Origin: Deltaproteobacteria bacterium IMCC39524
Lineage (GTDB): Bacteria > Desulfobacterota > Desulfuromonadia > Desulfuromonadales > BM103
NCBI GenBank assembly: GCA_029667085.1
Contig: JARUHJ010000005.1
Coordinates: 62,001-126,000 of the forward strand
DNA: 64,000 nt
Direction: 5' to 3'
The notes beneath the pieces are model-generated. The model ran no database searches. It was not told the DNA's origin and worked only from the letters and a program-made list of their open reading frames with translations. The translations under genes and the position numbers were made by a program. This document shows, piece by piece, positions 6,808 through 15,229 of this stretch; within the stretch, counting starts at the first letter, position 1, and each line of letters opens with the position of its first letter.

Positions 6808-9258
6808 CTAAACCGCAAAATACTTCGCCTGCGGATGGTGAGCAATAATCGCCGAGGTACTGACCTCGGGGACCATCTCCATCGTCTCGGTCAAGGTAAC
6901 ACCGATCTTCTCCGGTTCGAGAATCTTGAACAACATCTCGTGTGCGTCAAGATCTGGGCAGGCTGGATAACCGAAGCCGTAGCGCGAGCCCTGGTAGCCT
7001 TGAGTCACGTAGCCGGTCATATCGTCTGGCTTTGCCTTGTTGATGCCGAGTTCGCGGCGCATCTCTTCATGCCAGTATTCCGCCAGGGCGTCGGTCACCT
7101 CGACGCTAAAGCCATGCAACATGAGGTAATCGTGATAGGCATCAGCCTCAAACAAACGCTTGGTCTCTTCCGCGATCCGATCACCGATGGTGACCACGAA
7201 GAATGCGGCCACATCACCTCCCTCTTCGCGGGTGCGGTAATAATCAGCAATACAGAGATGCGGCGGCGACTGCTGGCGCGGGAACTCGAACGCCATGACA
7301 TCCTCACCGGTTTCCACGAGAACCTTATCACCTTCACTGTAGCAACGGAAGTAGCCATAAGCAGCCTTCGGGTGCAACAAGCCTTCTTCCAGGCAGCGCG
7401 CTTTGAGACTTTCGTAGAGTGGAACGACTTTACTTCGCGTCAACTCAGCGTACTCTTCGGCACTGGAACTGGAGGTGCGCCGGTACCCCCAGCGACCCCG
7501 GAAGAGAGCCTGTTCGTTGACATAAGGAAAGAGCTTGGCCGGGTCGATGTCGACGACGTGACGTAAGCCATAAAAAGGTGGTTCCGGCACCGGCTGACTT
7601 CGATCTATATTGACGTCTTTCACACCCGGTTTCATGCGCGGCTTGCCATTCTTCGGCGCAGCGACGGTAGCCGTTAACTGACCGGCCTCGAAATCCTTCA
7701 AAGCTTTAAGACCAGCAAAAGCATCGGAGCAGTAAACCACCGGTGCATCGTAACTCGGCACACAGGAGGTGGCCACAAAATCACTGGTCAGTGCTGCGCC
7801 ACCGAGCAGGATCGGCACGTCAAGGCCTGCCTCTCGATATTGCGGCAAACTCTCCTGCATGACGATCGCCGACTTCACCAGCAAGCCGCTCAGACCGATC
7901 ATATCAACGTTCAGTTCACGGGCTTTGGCGATAATCGTTTCCGCCGGGACCTTGATGCCAATATTGAAAACCTTGTAACCGTTATTGGAGAGAAGGATAT
8001 CAACCAGGTTCTTGCCGATATCGTGGACATCACCCTGCACCGTAGCCAATAGGATCTTGATCCCCTCTTCCTGGTCAAGCTTCTCCATGTGCGGTTCCAG
8101 CCAGGCGACGCTCTTCTTCATCGCCTCGGCCGACTGCAGCACGAAGGGCAGTAGCAGCTCGCCCTTGCCGAACAGCTCGCCGACGTAGCGCATGGCCGGA
8201 ACCAGGATCAGGTTGACGATTTCAAGTGGCGGATAACGATCGAGCAGGACGGAGAGGATGTCCTCGATACCGTCCTTGTCTCCCCGCACGATCTTCTGGT
8301 GCAAGGCCTCTTCAGGGCGTTGATCATCTGAATCCTCCTCATCGTCACCCTCAACCCGCTCCGAGAAATGCTCGATGAAGCGCATCAGCGGCGACACCTC
8401 TTCACCCTGACCACGGTTGTAAATCAAGTCACGACAGAAGACGCGATCTTCTTCGCTGACCTGCGCCAAGGGCAGGATTTTTCCGGCATCGATGATCGCG
8501 GCATCGAGTCCCTGTTCTATCGCCTCGTGCATGAAAACCGAATTGAGGATTTTGCGTGCTGCCGGCGGTAGGCCGAAAGAGATGTTGCTCAAACCGAGTA
8601 GCGTATAGACCCCCGGCAGCTCTTGTTTGATCTGCCGGATGCCGTTCAGAGTCTGGATCGCTGCGTCTAGCAGGTTCTCGTCGCCGGCCCCGATGGTAAA
8701 GGTGAGCGGATCAAAGAGAATATCTTGAGGCCTTAAACCGTGCTTGCCAACAGCCCGTTCGTAAATCTGCCTGGCTGTCGAGACCTTTTCATCGGCCGTC
8801 ATCGCCATGCCCTGCTCGTTGATGGTCAAAGCAACAACTGCAGCGCCGTACTTCTTCGCCAGTCGGCAAACCTTATCAAGAGTCTTGCCGCCATCTTCGA
8901 GGTTGATCGAATTGACAATACAGCGCCCCGGATAGATTTTCAGGCAGGCTTCAATGCAATCGGAGTTGGTCGAATCGATCATGATCGGGATCTTCAAGGA
9001 CTCTGCGTGCAGCTTGACTAGGTGGGTCAGATCGGCAAGTTCATCGCGGCCGACATAAGCAGCGCAGACATCAAGAACCTGAGCGCCCTTGGCTTCCTGG
9101 TCCAGACCGATGCGCAGGCAGCCATCGAAATCATCGGCCAGCAGGCATTCGCGGAACTTCTTTGAGCCGTTCGGGTTGGAGCGTTCACCGATCAGTAGCG
9201 GCGGGATCTCCTGGGCTATTTCAATGGCCTGGTAGAGGCTCGAGATTGAAGGTTTCAT
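6808..9258 (-). CDS. metH: Methionine synthase, folate/cobalamin/activation subunit (MetH C-terminal modules)
   Basis: An 816-residue protein with the last three modules of cobalamin-dependent methionine synthase: pterin-binding barrel (about 15-280), cobalamin cap (315-395, LLPFVLQSAEAMKK) and B12-binding domain (398-530) with DxHxxG (Asp410, His412, Gly415; His412 is the lower axial ligand). The C-terminal reactivation domain (about 580-816) carries RGRWGYRR, YPACPDL and SAIIAHHPQAKYF. It moves the methyl group from methyl-THF to cobalamin and on to homocysteine. An acidic linker (EGDDEEDSDDQ, near 303-313) separates the pterin and cap modules. The homocysteine module is encoded separately just upstream and overlaps by 4 bases, so the two subunits are translationally coupled. 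Confidence 0.95.
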   Translation of the reverse strand: MKPSISSLYQAIEIAQEIPPLLIGERSNPNGSKKFRECLLADDFDGCLRIGLDQEAKGAQVLDVCAAYVGRDELADLTHLVKLHAESLKIPIMIDSTNSDCIEACLKIYPGRCIVNSINLEDGGKTLDKVCRLAKKYGAAVVALTINEQGMAMTADEKVSTARQIYERAVGKHGLRPQDILFDPLTFTIGAGDENLLDAAIQTLNGIRQIKQELPGVYTLLGLSNISFGLPPAARKILNSVFMHEAIEQGLDAAIIDAGKILPLAQVSEEDRVFCRDLIYNRGQGEEVSPLMRFIEHFSERVEGDDEEDSDDQRPEEALHQKIVRGDKDGIEDILSVLLDRYPPLEIVNLILVPAMRYVGELFGKGELLLPFVLQSAEAMKKSVAWLEPHMEKLDQEEGIKILLATVQGDVHDIGKNLVDILLSNNGYKVFNIGIKVPAETIIAKARELNVDMIGLSGLLVKSAIVMQESLPQYREAGLDVPILLGGAALTSDFVATSCVPSYDAPVVYCSDAFAGLKALKDFEAGQLTATVAAPKNGKPRMKPGVKDVNIDRSQPVPEPPFYGLRHVVDIDPAKLFPYVNEQALFRGRWGYRRTSSSSAEEYAELTRSKVVPLYESLKARCLEEGLLHPKAAYGYFRCYSEGDKVLVETGEDVMAFEFPRQQSPPHLCIADYYRTREEGGDVAAFFVVTIGDRIAEETKRLFEADAYHDYLMLHGFSVEVTDALAEYWHEEMRRELGINKAKPDDMTGYVTQGYQGSRYGFGYPACPDLDAHEMLFKILEPEKIGVTLTETMEMVPEVSTSAIIAHHPQAKYFAV

Positions 9259-10178
9259 ACCGTCACCTCCCGCTTCGCCGGTGACAATCCGGAACAGGCT
9301 GCAGCAAGCTGGCGGATATGATCAGGAGTGGTACCGCAACAACCACCGACAATACTGACCCCATCTTTCTCAATGAACTGTCTCATGTGATGGACAAAAT
9401 CTTCAGGCTGCATCGGGTAGTGGGTTTTGCCATCGACGACTTCCGGCAACCCCTGGTTAGGCATACAGGAGATCCTCTGCGGCCAGTTATGGCTTAAGTA
9501 ACGGATGTGCGAGGCCATGTCACTCGGTCCGGTGGCACAATTAAGGCCGAGGGAGAAGATCGGGAAAGGCTCCAAGGTCGCACAGATCGCCGCAATATCA
9601 CTGCCAACCAGCATGGTCCCCTGCCGTTCCATCGTCACCGAAACCAGCACCGGAAGCTCGCGACCAAGCTCTTCAAGCACTTCAAAGCAAGCCACCAGGG
9701 CGACCTTAACCTGCAGCAGATCCTGACAGGTTTCAATGGCCAACGCATCAACCCCGGCTTCCACCAGGGCTCTGATCTGTTCGCCGAGTGTTGCCCCTAA
9801 GTCCTCGACAGAGATATGGCTCAGAGACGGCAACTTGGTGGTCGGCCCAACAGAACCAACGACGTAGCAGCCAGTTCGCTCACCGATCGCTATGCGGGCA
9901 TTGGCAACCGCAGCACGGTTGATCTCGACGGTTCTGTCTGCCAGGTCATACTCAGCCAGAACAATGGAGCTTGCGCCGAATGTGTTGGTTTCAATCACCC
10001 TCGCCCCGACATCCAGAAACGATTCATGCAATGCAACGATCGTTTCCGGTGAGGTAATGTTCAACAGTTCGTTACAACCTTCACATCCCTGCCATGCGGT
10101 ATCCGGTATCGTCATTTCCTGAAGGTTGGTGCCGCAGGCACCGTCGAACAAGAGGATTTTTTCGTCAACAAAACTCAT
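9255..10178 (-). CDS. metH: Methionine synthase, homocysteine-binding subunit (MetH N-terminal module)
   Basis: A 307-residue homocysteine S-methyltransferase-fold protein corresponding to the first module of MetH. The zinc ligands are Cys214 (GLNCATG) and Cys280-Cys281 (GGCCGTT); the N-terminal FDGACGTNLQ is the family start motif. In E. coli this module is fused to the rest of the enzyme; here it is a separate gene whose stop overlaps the start of the large subunit (ATGA). Together the two genes supply one complete cobalamin-dependent enzyme. No cobalamin or SAM riboswitch is recognisable in the leader (10179-10278). Confidence 0.92.
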   Translation of the reverse strand: MSFVDEKILLFDGACGTNLQEMTIPDTAWQGCEGCNELLNITSPETIVALHESFLDVGARVIETNTFGASSIVLAEYDLADRTVEINRAAVANARIAIGERTGCYVVGSVGPTTKLPSLSHISVEDLGATLGEQIRALVEAGVDALAIETCQDLLQVKVALVACFEVLEELGRELPVLVSVTMERQGTMLVGSDIAAICATLEPFPIFSLGLNCATGPSDMASHIRYLSHNWPQRISCMPNQGLPEVVDGKTHYPMQPEDFVHHMRQFIEKDGVSIVGGCCGTTPDHIRQLAAACSGLSPAKREVTV

Positions 10179-10278
10179 AAGATCAATTCCTTTTGCTTAA
10201 GCACTCAGAAATATTAGCCTTTTCCATGAGATTTACAACTTCTGAAAAAGTCAAAAACAAGGCAAAAGCTTAAATAAA

Positions 10279-10312
10279 CAAAGGCGAACCTTACGGCTCG
10301 CCTTTGTTTTTT
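10279..10312. terminator. Bidirectional rho-independent terminator
   Basis: Arms CAAAGGCGA (10279-10287) and TCGCCTTTG (10298-10306), followed by TTTTTTG on the plus strand and by TTTATTTAAG when read on the minus strand. It most likely ends the minus-strand gene at 10326-10529 and insulates the metH pair. Confidence 0.75.
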
Positions 10313-10325
10313 GTTTGGAGCAAGC

Positions 10326-10529
10326 TTAGTGCCGCTCTTTACGAGCGTTATCGGCCGCGCAGGAAATACAGACCCCGGCCGTTTCATAAAGGCCATTCTT
10401 TGGGTTAAGGAGAGACGCCGGGCGCAAATGCAGGGAGCAGGTCACCCGATAGCAGAGGTCACAGGACTTGCTCTCGCTCTCGTCAGACTTATAATCACAG
10501 ATGTGACAAATCCAGGGGGATCTTTCCAT
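10326..10529 (-). CDS. Small Cys-rich zinc-ribbon-like protein
   Basis: A 67-residue protein with four Cys pairs or singles: CHIC, CDLC, a lone Cys (TCSLH) and CISC. The spacing suggests one or two zinc sites. It has no signal peptide or membrane segment. The pattern of a short Cys-knuckle domain with a basic end suggests nucleic-acid or protein binding, but the family was not recognised. It is a single gene with its own terminator downstream and lies between the metH operon and another small gene on the same strand. Confidence 0.6.
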   Translation of the reverse strand: MERSPWICHICDYKSDESESKSCDLCYRVTCSLHLRPASLLNPKNGLYETAGVCISCAADNARKERH

Positions 10530-10634
10530 ATCGTCGCTGAAGCCTAAGCTTTCCCTCGAGTTAAGTTTTTAATATTGAAGCTGTCTAGCATTATGCATTT
10601 GCCTGAAGACAAAGGCAAGAGACTGAGACGCAAA

Positions 10635-10664
10635 AAAGGCTTAGTCATTAATGACTAAGCCTTT
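10635..10664. terminator. Perfect 15-bp palindrome, bidirectional terminator
   Basis: Arms of 15 bases (AAAGGCTTAGTCATT at 10635-10649 and its complement at 10650-10664), preceded by A-runs and followed by GATTATTG. It lies 3' of the small minus-strand gene at 10723-10926 and is its likely terminator. Confidence 0.7.
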
Positions 10665-10722
10665 GATTATTGTTCCACATTGAGGGTCTCAATTGTTATC
10701 TGAAAAGCTGCCTCAGCAGTTG

Positions 10723-10926
10723 TCACTCAGCCAAGCCAACGGCAACGTTGCTTGATGTTTTCGATGCATCTATCATTTTTCCCGCTTGCAGGGAAACCCA
10801 ACCGAGCAGCACCAACATAACAGTGACAGGCAAGATGTTCCACAAAAGGTGATGAAGGATTTTATCTATGGCCTGAGCATAGCGATCGGGACTTATGGGA
10901 TGAAACTTATATCTGTTGAGGTTCAT
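10723..10926 (-). CDS. Hypothetical small single-span membrane protein
   Basis: A 67-residue protein with a basic N-terminal region and one strong hydrophobic helix (about 29-49, ILPVTVMLVLLGWVSLQAG). GGGAG is located 8 bases before the ATG. A dedicated terminator follows. Function is unknown; the topology is that of a small inner-membrane protein. It is close to, and divergent from, the aminotransferase gene, but nothing ties the two functionally. Confidence 0.5.
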   Translation of the reverse strand: MNLNRYKFHPISPDRYAQAIDKILHHLLWNILPVTVMLVLLGWVSLQAGKMIDASKTSSNVAVGLAE

Positions 10927-11182
10927 GACCTTGTCTCCCGTCAGTAAATTGGGTTTAAATTACCATGATCCTGAACAGTTAGGCTGCATAAGAAGTGCCA
11001 ATGAAATGATTTTTCGGCAGAGAAATCCGTAAACCATTGAAAACAAAACAGAAAATGTCATAATTAACTTACAGGCTCCTCATTAAAACATCCCCTTCAA
11101 ACCATACAAACTGTTGAAATTTAACAACAATTAGTGAAAAAGTGGGGATTTTAACAACAGTGTGCGAAACATGACTCATCTC

Positions 11183-11210
11183 TTGACCCACAGGGGAGAA
11201 CAGGTATGAT
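11183..11210 (+). promoter_or_regulatory. Predicted sigma-70 promoter of the aminotransferase gene
   Basis: TTGACC (11183-11188), a 16-base spacer and TATGAT (11205-11210). It lies about 60 bases before the ATG at 11270. This is a consensus match only. Confidence 0.55.
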
Positions 11211-11269
11211 TCTTCATAGCTTTGCCCGTTTCCAAAAACTCACATTCTCTTTTTGCAAAGGATCGTTCA

Positions 11270-12454
11270 ATGTTAATTCATTCTTTCAACCCACCTGTTC
11301 GGACTCTAATGGGCCCGGGCCCTTCCGATGTTCCTCCGCGGGTTCTTGAGGCCCTTTCCCGACCGACGATCGGTCATCTTGATCCGGCCTTTGTCACCAT
11401 GATGGATGAAGTTAAAGAGCTTCTTCAGTACGCCTTTCAAACAGACAACGCCCTGACCATGCCTGTCTCGGCGCCCGGGTCTGCGGGCATGGAGACCTGT
11501 TTTGCCAACCTGGTGGAGCCGGGCGACAAGGTCGTTGTCTGTCAGAACGGGGTCTTTGGCGGTCGCATGAAGGAGAATGTCGAGCGCTGTGGTGGCGTAG
11601 CAGTGATGGTAGAAGACCCCTGGGGAGAAGCGATCAATGCGGACAAGCTGGAAGAAACTTTAAAAGTCCATAAAGATGCCAGGATCGTTGCCATGGTCCA
11701 CGCCGAGACGTCAACCGGCGCACAGTCCGATGTAGAAAAACTGGTCAAGCTGGCCCACGCCCACGATTGCCTGACCATCGTGGACGCCGTCACCTCCCTC
11801 GGCGGTACGCCTGTTAAGGTGGACGAATGGAAGATCGATGCGATCTATTCCGGGTCACAGAAATGCCTCTCCTGTACCCCCGGCCTGTCTCCGGTCAGCT
11901 TCAATGAGCGCGCTCTTGAAAAAGTACGCAATCGCAAGAGTAAGGTGCAGAGCTGGTTTCTCGATCTGAACCTGGTGATGGGCTATTGGGGAGAAGGTGC
12001 CAAACGAGCCTATCACCACACAGCGCCGATCAACGCTCTGTATTCTTTACACGAAGCACTCTTGATTTTAAGAGAGGAAGGACTCGACGGGGCCTGGGAT
12101 CGCCATTACAAGAACCACCTCGCACTCAGAGCAGGGCTGGAGGCAATGGGGCTGTTGTTCGTCGTCAACAAAGCGGACCGCCTGCCGCAATTGAATGCAG
12201 TCAGCATCCCAGACGGGGTTGACGACGCCAAGGTACGTAGCAGACTGCTCAAGGAGTACAACCTAGAGATAGGAGCTGGCCTGGGTGCACTGGCCGGCAA
12301 GGTGTGGCGAATCGGCCTGATGGGTCATTCCAGCCGGGCCGAAAATATCCTGCTCTGCATTGGCGCACTGGAATCAGTGCTCGGAGACATGGGCGCCAAT
12401 ATCATTCGTGGGGTGGCTTTACCTGCGATGCAAAAGGCGTTGGGAAAAAGATAA
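11270..12454 (+). CDS. Class V aminotransferase, serine-pyruvate / alanine-glyoxylate type
   Basis: A 394-residue PLP enzyme of fold type I, class V. The PLP lysine is Lys198 in SGSQKCLSCTPG, and Asp172 in VDAVTSLGG pairs with the pyridine nitrogen. The N-terminal LMGPGPSDVPPRVL is characteristic of alanine-glyoxylate/serine-pyruvate aminotransferases. It probably transaminates glyoxylate to glycine, which would fit the glyoxylate-shunt operon 3 kb downstream. The ATG at 11270 is chosen because AAAGGA lies upstream and homology starts there; a TTG at 11222 is possible but unsupported. A promoter-like site precedes it and a strong terminator follows. Confidence 0.9.
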   Translation: MLIHSFNPPVRTLMGPGPSDVPPRVLEALSRPTIGHLDPAFVTMMDEVKELLQYAFQTDNALTMPVSAPGSAGMETCFANLVEPGDKVVVCQNGVFGGRMKENVERCGGVAVMVEDPWGEAINADKLEETLKVHKDARIVAMVHAETSTGAQSDVEKLVKLAHAHDCLTIVDAVTSLGGTPVKVDEWKIDAIYSGSQKCLSCTPGLSPVSFNERALEKVRNRKSKVQSWFLDLNLVMGYWGEGAKRAYHHTAPINALYSLHEALLILREEGLDGAWDRHYKNHLALRAGLEAMGLLFVVNKADRLPQLNAVSIPDGVDDAKVRSRLLKEYNLEIGAGLGALAGKVWRIGLMGHSSRAENILLCIGALESVLGDMGANIIRGVALPAMQKALGKR

Positions 12455-12531
12455 CTTTATTTTTGGCTGAGTTCGTTGTTTTTTGTGTTTTGTAGCAGCG
12501 ATGTATAACTTTTTGAGCTTTCTATTTCTTG

Positions 12532-12565
12532 AGAGCAACAGATTATTGATCTGTTGCTCTTTTTT
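12532..12565 (+). terminator. Rho-independent terminator after the aminotransferase
   Basis: Arms AGAGCAACAGAT (12532-12543) and ATCTGTTGCTCT (12549-12560), 5-base loop, then TTTTTG. The same 12-base arm recurs in a second hairpin at about 13030-13057. Confidence 0.85.
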
Positions 12566-13060
12566 GTCGAACGTTGACATTTAAAAGACAAAAACAAAAC
12601 CGTCGGGGTTGCCCGACAGCAACGTCATTTTTTTTAGCGAAAAAGAAAACGAAGCAAAAGAAATTTTGGCGCTGCGCTGTGCATTTTTTACTCGATTCAT
12701 TCTGGTGGTAAATATTATCGGAATAAATCTTTGGCAGTCTACACATCCCCCGTTAGCCCCGAGGCCCTTTAGAACCTCTATGGCTCTGGTTCATGTTACT
12801 CAAAGGTGTGTTTTTGTCTTTTGCTGCAAAAGAACACGATCTGGAAGGCCCTCGACTAGGGCCGGATTCTTTATTTGTGCCGCATCTTAAAGGCGATGAA
12901 ATCAGGCAAAGGAGTTGCCCTCCGCAAGGAGCAAGGCCTTTTTTGCATCCTTTTTGTGGCCGCCTAGACAAAAAGGATGGCGTCTGGCGGCACGCGAGCC
13001 GCCGGTTATGCTTTGATCTTAAAAGTAAAGAGCAACAGATTAACAATCTGTTGCTCTTCG
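12566..13060. repeat. Palindrome-rich non-coding block closed by a second AGAGCAACAGAT hairpin
   Basis: About 500 bases without a real gene but with a dense series of hairpins: GTCGGG/CCCGAC near 12602-12617, TCTTTTGC/GCAAAAGA near 12817-12833, CATCCTTTTTGT/ACAAAAAGGATG near 12948-12980, GGCGGC/GCCGCC near 12985-13002, and AGAGCAACAGAT with its complement near 13030-13057. Frames here encode only low-complexity, Cys/Arg-rich shadows on both strands. The composition suggests a modular, non-autonomous repeat (REP- or MITE-like), not a decayed gene. Confidence 0.5.
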
Positions 13061-13110
13061 AATGCCATATCGTTCTATAGCTACAACATACTGACAATAC
13101 CTGAACTTTA

Positions 13111-14739
13111 TCAGTAATTTTCATGCCCGCTTTTTTGCAGGTAATACTCATAATTCCCTTCGTAAGGAATCATCTCGCCGTGATCAATTTCAAAGACCCG
13201 ATTCACCAGTGAACGCAGGAAATGGCGGTCGTGGCTGACCAGGATGACCGTGCCGGCAAAGTTCTTCAAAGCTTCTAGAAGAACCTCGCGTGATTGGATA
13301 TCCAAGTGGTTGGTCGGCTCATCGAGGACCAGGAAGTTGATCGGCCTGGCCAGCAACATTGCCAGGACCAGTCGACTTTTCTCGCCACCTGAGAGGCGGT
13401 CAATACGCTTATCGACATCATCACCCTGGAACAGGAAGGCCGCACAGAGATTGCGGATCACACCGATGGAAGCCATCGGCATCGCATTCTGCACGGTCTC
13501 GAACACACTTTTCTTAGGATCAAGCAGCTCCATCGAGTGCTGGCTGAAATAACCGAGGTTGACGTTAGCACCTATTGTCATCGTGCCGGAGGTTGGTTCG
13601 GTTTGACCCGCCAGGCATTTGAGAAAAGTCGACTTACCAGCACCATTGACCCCAACCACGGCAACCTTCTCACCACGTCGTATCAAGCCGGACACGCCAC
13701 CAAAGACCGATTTATCTGCACCGTCTTCCACTGGCCAGATTTTCGCCAATTGCACGACCTTGGCCACATCATCACCAGAGCGCGGCGGCTCGGGGAATTC
13801 GAACTTAATCACTTTCTGTTCGGCCGGGATTTCAATCCGCTCAATCTTTTCGAGCTTCTTGACCCGCGACTGTACCTGGGCGGCGTGTGATGCCCGGGCA
13901 GCAAAGCGCGCGATAAAATCTTCCTCTTTGGCGAGCATCTCCTGCTGACGACGGTGACTGGCCAGAAGCTGCTCACGGCGCACCTCACGCTCTCGGAGGT
14001 AAAAGTCATAATTGCCGCCGTAGGTGGTGATAGTGCCGTTACCGACCTCGACGATGCGAGTCACCAGGCGATTCATGAACTCGCGATCATGGCTGGTCAT
14101 GACCACGGCACCGGTGAACTCGGTCGACAACCAGCTTTCCAGCCAGACGATCGATTCGACATCGAGATGGTTGGTCGGCTCATCCAGAAGCAGTACGTCG
14201 GGATTGATGGTCAGAATCTTCGCCAGGGCAATGCGCATCTTCCAACCGCCACTAAAACTCTCCACCGGCCGCTGATAATCTTCCGGACCGATACCGAGAC
14301 CTGATAAGACCGCCTGTGCGCGATTCTCCAGATCGTAGCCGCCGCGATGTTCAAATTCTTCCTGGGCGTCTCCGTACTTTTCCAGCAGCGTCGCGAGCGC
14401 GTCATCCTCCATCGGCTCACACATGGCCGCTTCCATCGCCTTAATCTCGTCACCAAGTTGCATGGTCCGTGCAGACGCCGCCATCACCTCTGCCAACGCC
14501 GAGCGTCCTGACATCTCACCAACCTCCTGGGAGAAGTAACCGATGACTGTCTTCTTGTTACAGCTGATCTCCCCTCCATCCAGGTTTTCCTCACCAGTGA
14601 TCAGGCGAAAGATCGTCGACTTGCCCGCTCCGTTCGGCCCCACCAGTCCGCTTCGACTTCCTGCGGTAATTTGAAAACTGGCATCTTTAAAGAGGATATG
14701 GGTGCCGTGCTGGCGGGTAATATTGGTCAGATGAATCAT
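13111..14739 (-). CDS. ABC-F family ATPase (translation factor type)
   Basis: A 542-residue protein with two ABC ATPase domains and no membrane segments. The first has Walker A GPNGAGKST (34-42), signature SGGWKMR and Walker B LLLDEPTNHLD; the second has GVNGAGKST, SGGEKSR and LVLDEPTNHLD. A charged linker joins them, as in ABC-F proteins. These bind the ribosomal E site and relieve stalls or give antibiotic protection. The order and the short C-terminus resemble the YheS/Uup/YbiT group; the subgroup cannot be fixed by eye. The ATG at 14739 has GAGGA just upstream; the longer frame to 14814 adds non-homologous residues. Confidence 0.93.
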   Translation of the reverse strand: MIHLTNITRQHGTHILFKDASFQITAGSRSGLVGPNGAGKSTIFRLITGEENLDGGEISCNKKTVIGYFSQEVGEMSGRSALAEVMAASARTMQLGDEIKAMEAAMCEPMEDDALATLLEKYGDAQEEFEHRGGYDLENRAQAVLSGLGIGPEDYQRPVESFSGGWKMRIALAKILTINPDVLLLDEPTNHLDVESIVWLESWLSTEFTGAVVMTSHDREFMNRLVTRIVEVGNGTITTYGGNYDFYLREREVRREQLLASHRRQQEMLAKEEDFIARFAARASHAAQVQSRVKKLEKIERIEIPAEQKVIKFEFPEPPRSGDDVAKVVQLAKIWPVEDGADKSVFGGVSGLIRRGEKVAVVGVNGAGKSTFLKCLAGQTEPTSGTMTIGANVNLGYFSQHSMELLDPKKSVFETVQNAMPMASIGVIRNLCAAFLFQGDDVDKRIDRLSGGEKSRLVLAMLLARPINFLVLDEPTNHLDIQSREVLLEALKNFAGTVILVSHDRHFLRSLVNRVFEIDHGEMIPYEGNYEYYLQKSGHENY

Positions 14740-15123
14740 GTCTTCCTCACAAAGCCGGGGAGCGACCACTTGGCTGCTCCCCGGGAAATCATTTTTAATA
14801 GACTGTGCCGACAATTTCTACAACACACCATAATCTTTGTCACGCCCAAAGTGCTCTGTTTTAACAGATGGTGGTCAAAGACTGGCTGGTGGTTGGGGCT
14901 CGGGAGGGCCCTGCCGCTTTATGCCTTTCCGCTCATGAGGCTCCAGCCCCCTGCTTAAGCGTTTCGCATTTAATTGATTTTTTGTAGAACAACCTTCTCC
15001 ATCACTTTCATCTTCAAAAAATTACGCTATCCTGAAAGGCAGTAATTCAAGACATATCAGTCAAGAAAATCTCGACTTTGACGACACACATCAGAAAAAA
15101 GTTTCATATTCAAAAAAAATCTA
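14740..15123. other. Intergenic region between the ABC-F gene and the glyoxylate operon
   Basis: No gene seen. A G-rich segment (GGTGGTTGGGGCTCGGG, about 14890-14907) faces a C-rich one (CTCCAGCCCCCTGC, about 14940-14953) and could form a long hairpin like the one at 23181-23230. The rest is AT-rich leader of the divergent genes. Confidence 0.4.
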
Positions 15124-15166
15124 TTGACCTGAAAGGTAAAAATCTATTAACTGACCAAAATGGTCA
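15124..15166 (+). promoter_or_regulatory. Promoter region of the glyoxylate-shunt operon with two operator-like palindromes
   Basis: A -35-like TTGACC (15124-15129) overlaps the palindrome ACCTGAAAGGT (15127-15137). A second perfect palindrome TGACCAAAATGGTCA (15152-15166) lies where a -10 element or transcription start would be (TATTAA at 15145-15150). Such paired sites suggest repression by a dimeric regulator (TetR- or GntR-like). The regulator is not identified. The region is about 65-105 bases before the malate synthase ATG. Confidence 0.5.
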
Positions 15167-15229
15167 TATATTAACTCTAACCGCTAATTATTCGGTGAAA
15201 CCTTTTTCACCGCGCTGGAGGGAACACAG

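Noticed and set aside
10179-10278. Cobalamin or SAM riboswitch before the metH genes
   Set aside because: No B12-box or SAM-box sequence or fold could be recognised in the 100-base leader.
12609-13151. Overlapping frames of about 90-130 codons in the palindrome block
   Set aside because: They lie across hairpins on both strands and have the Cys/Arg/Pro-rich composition typical of spurious translation of repeats.
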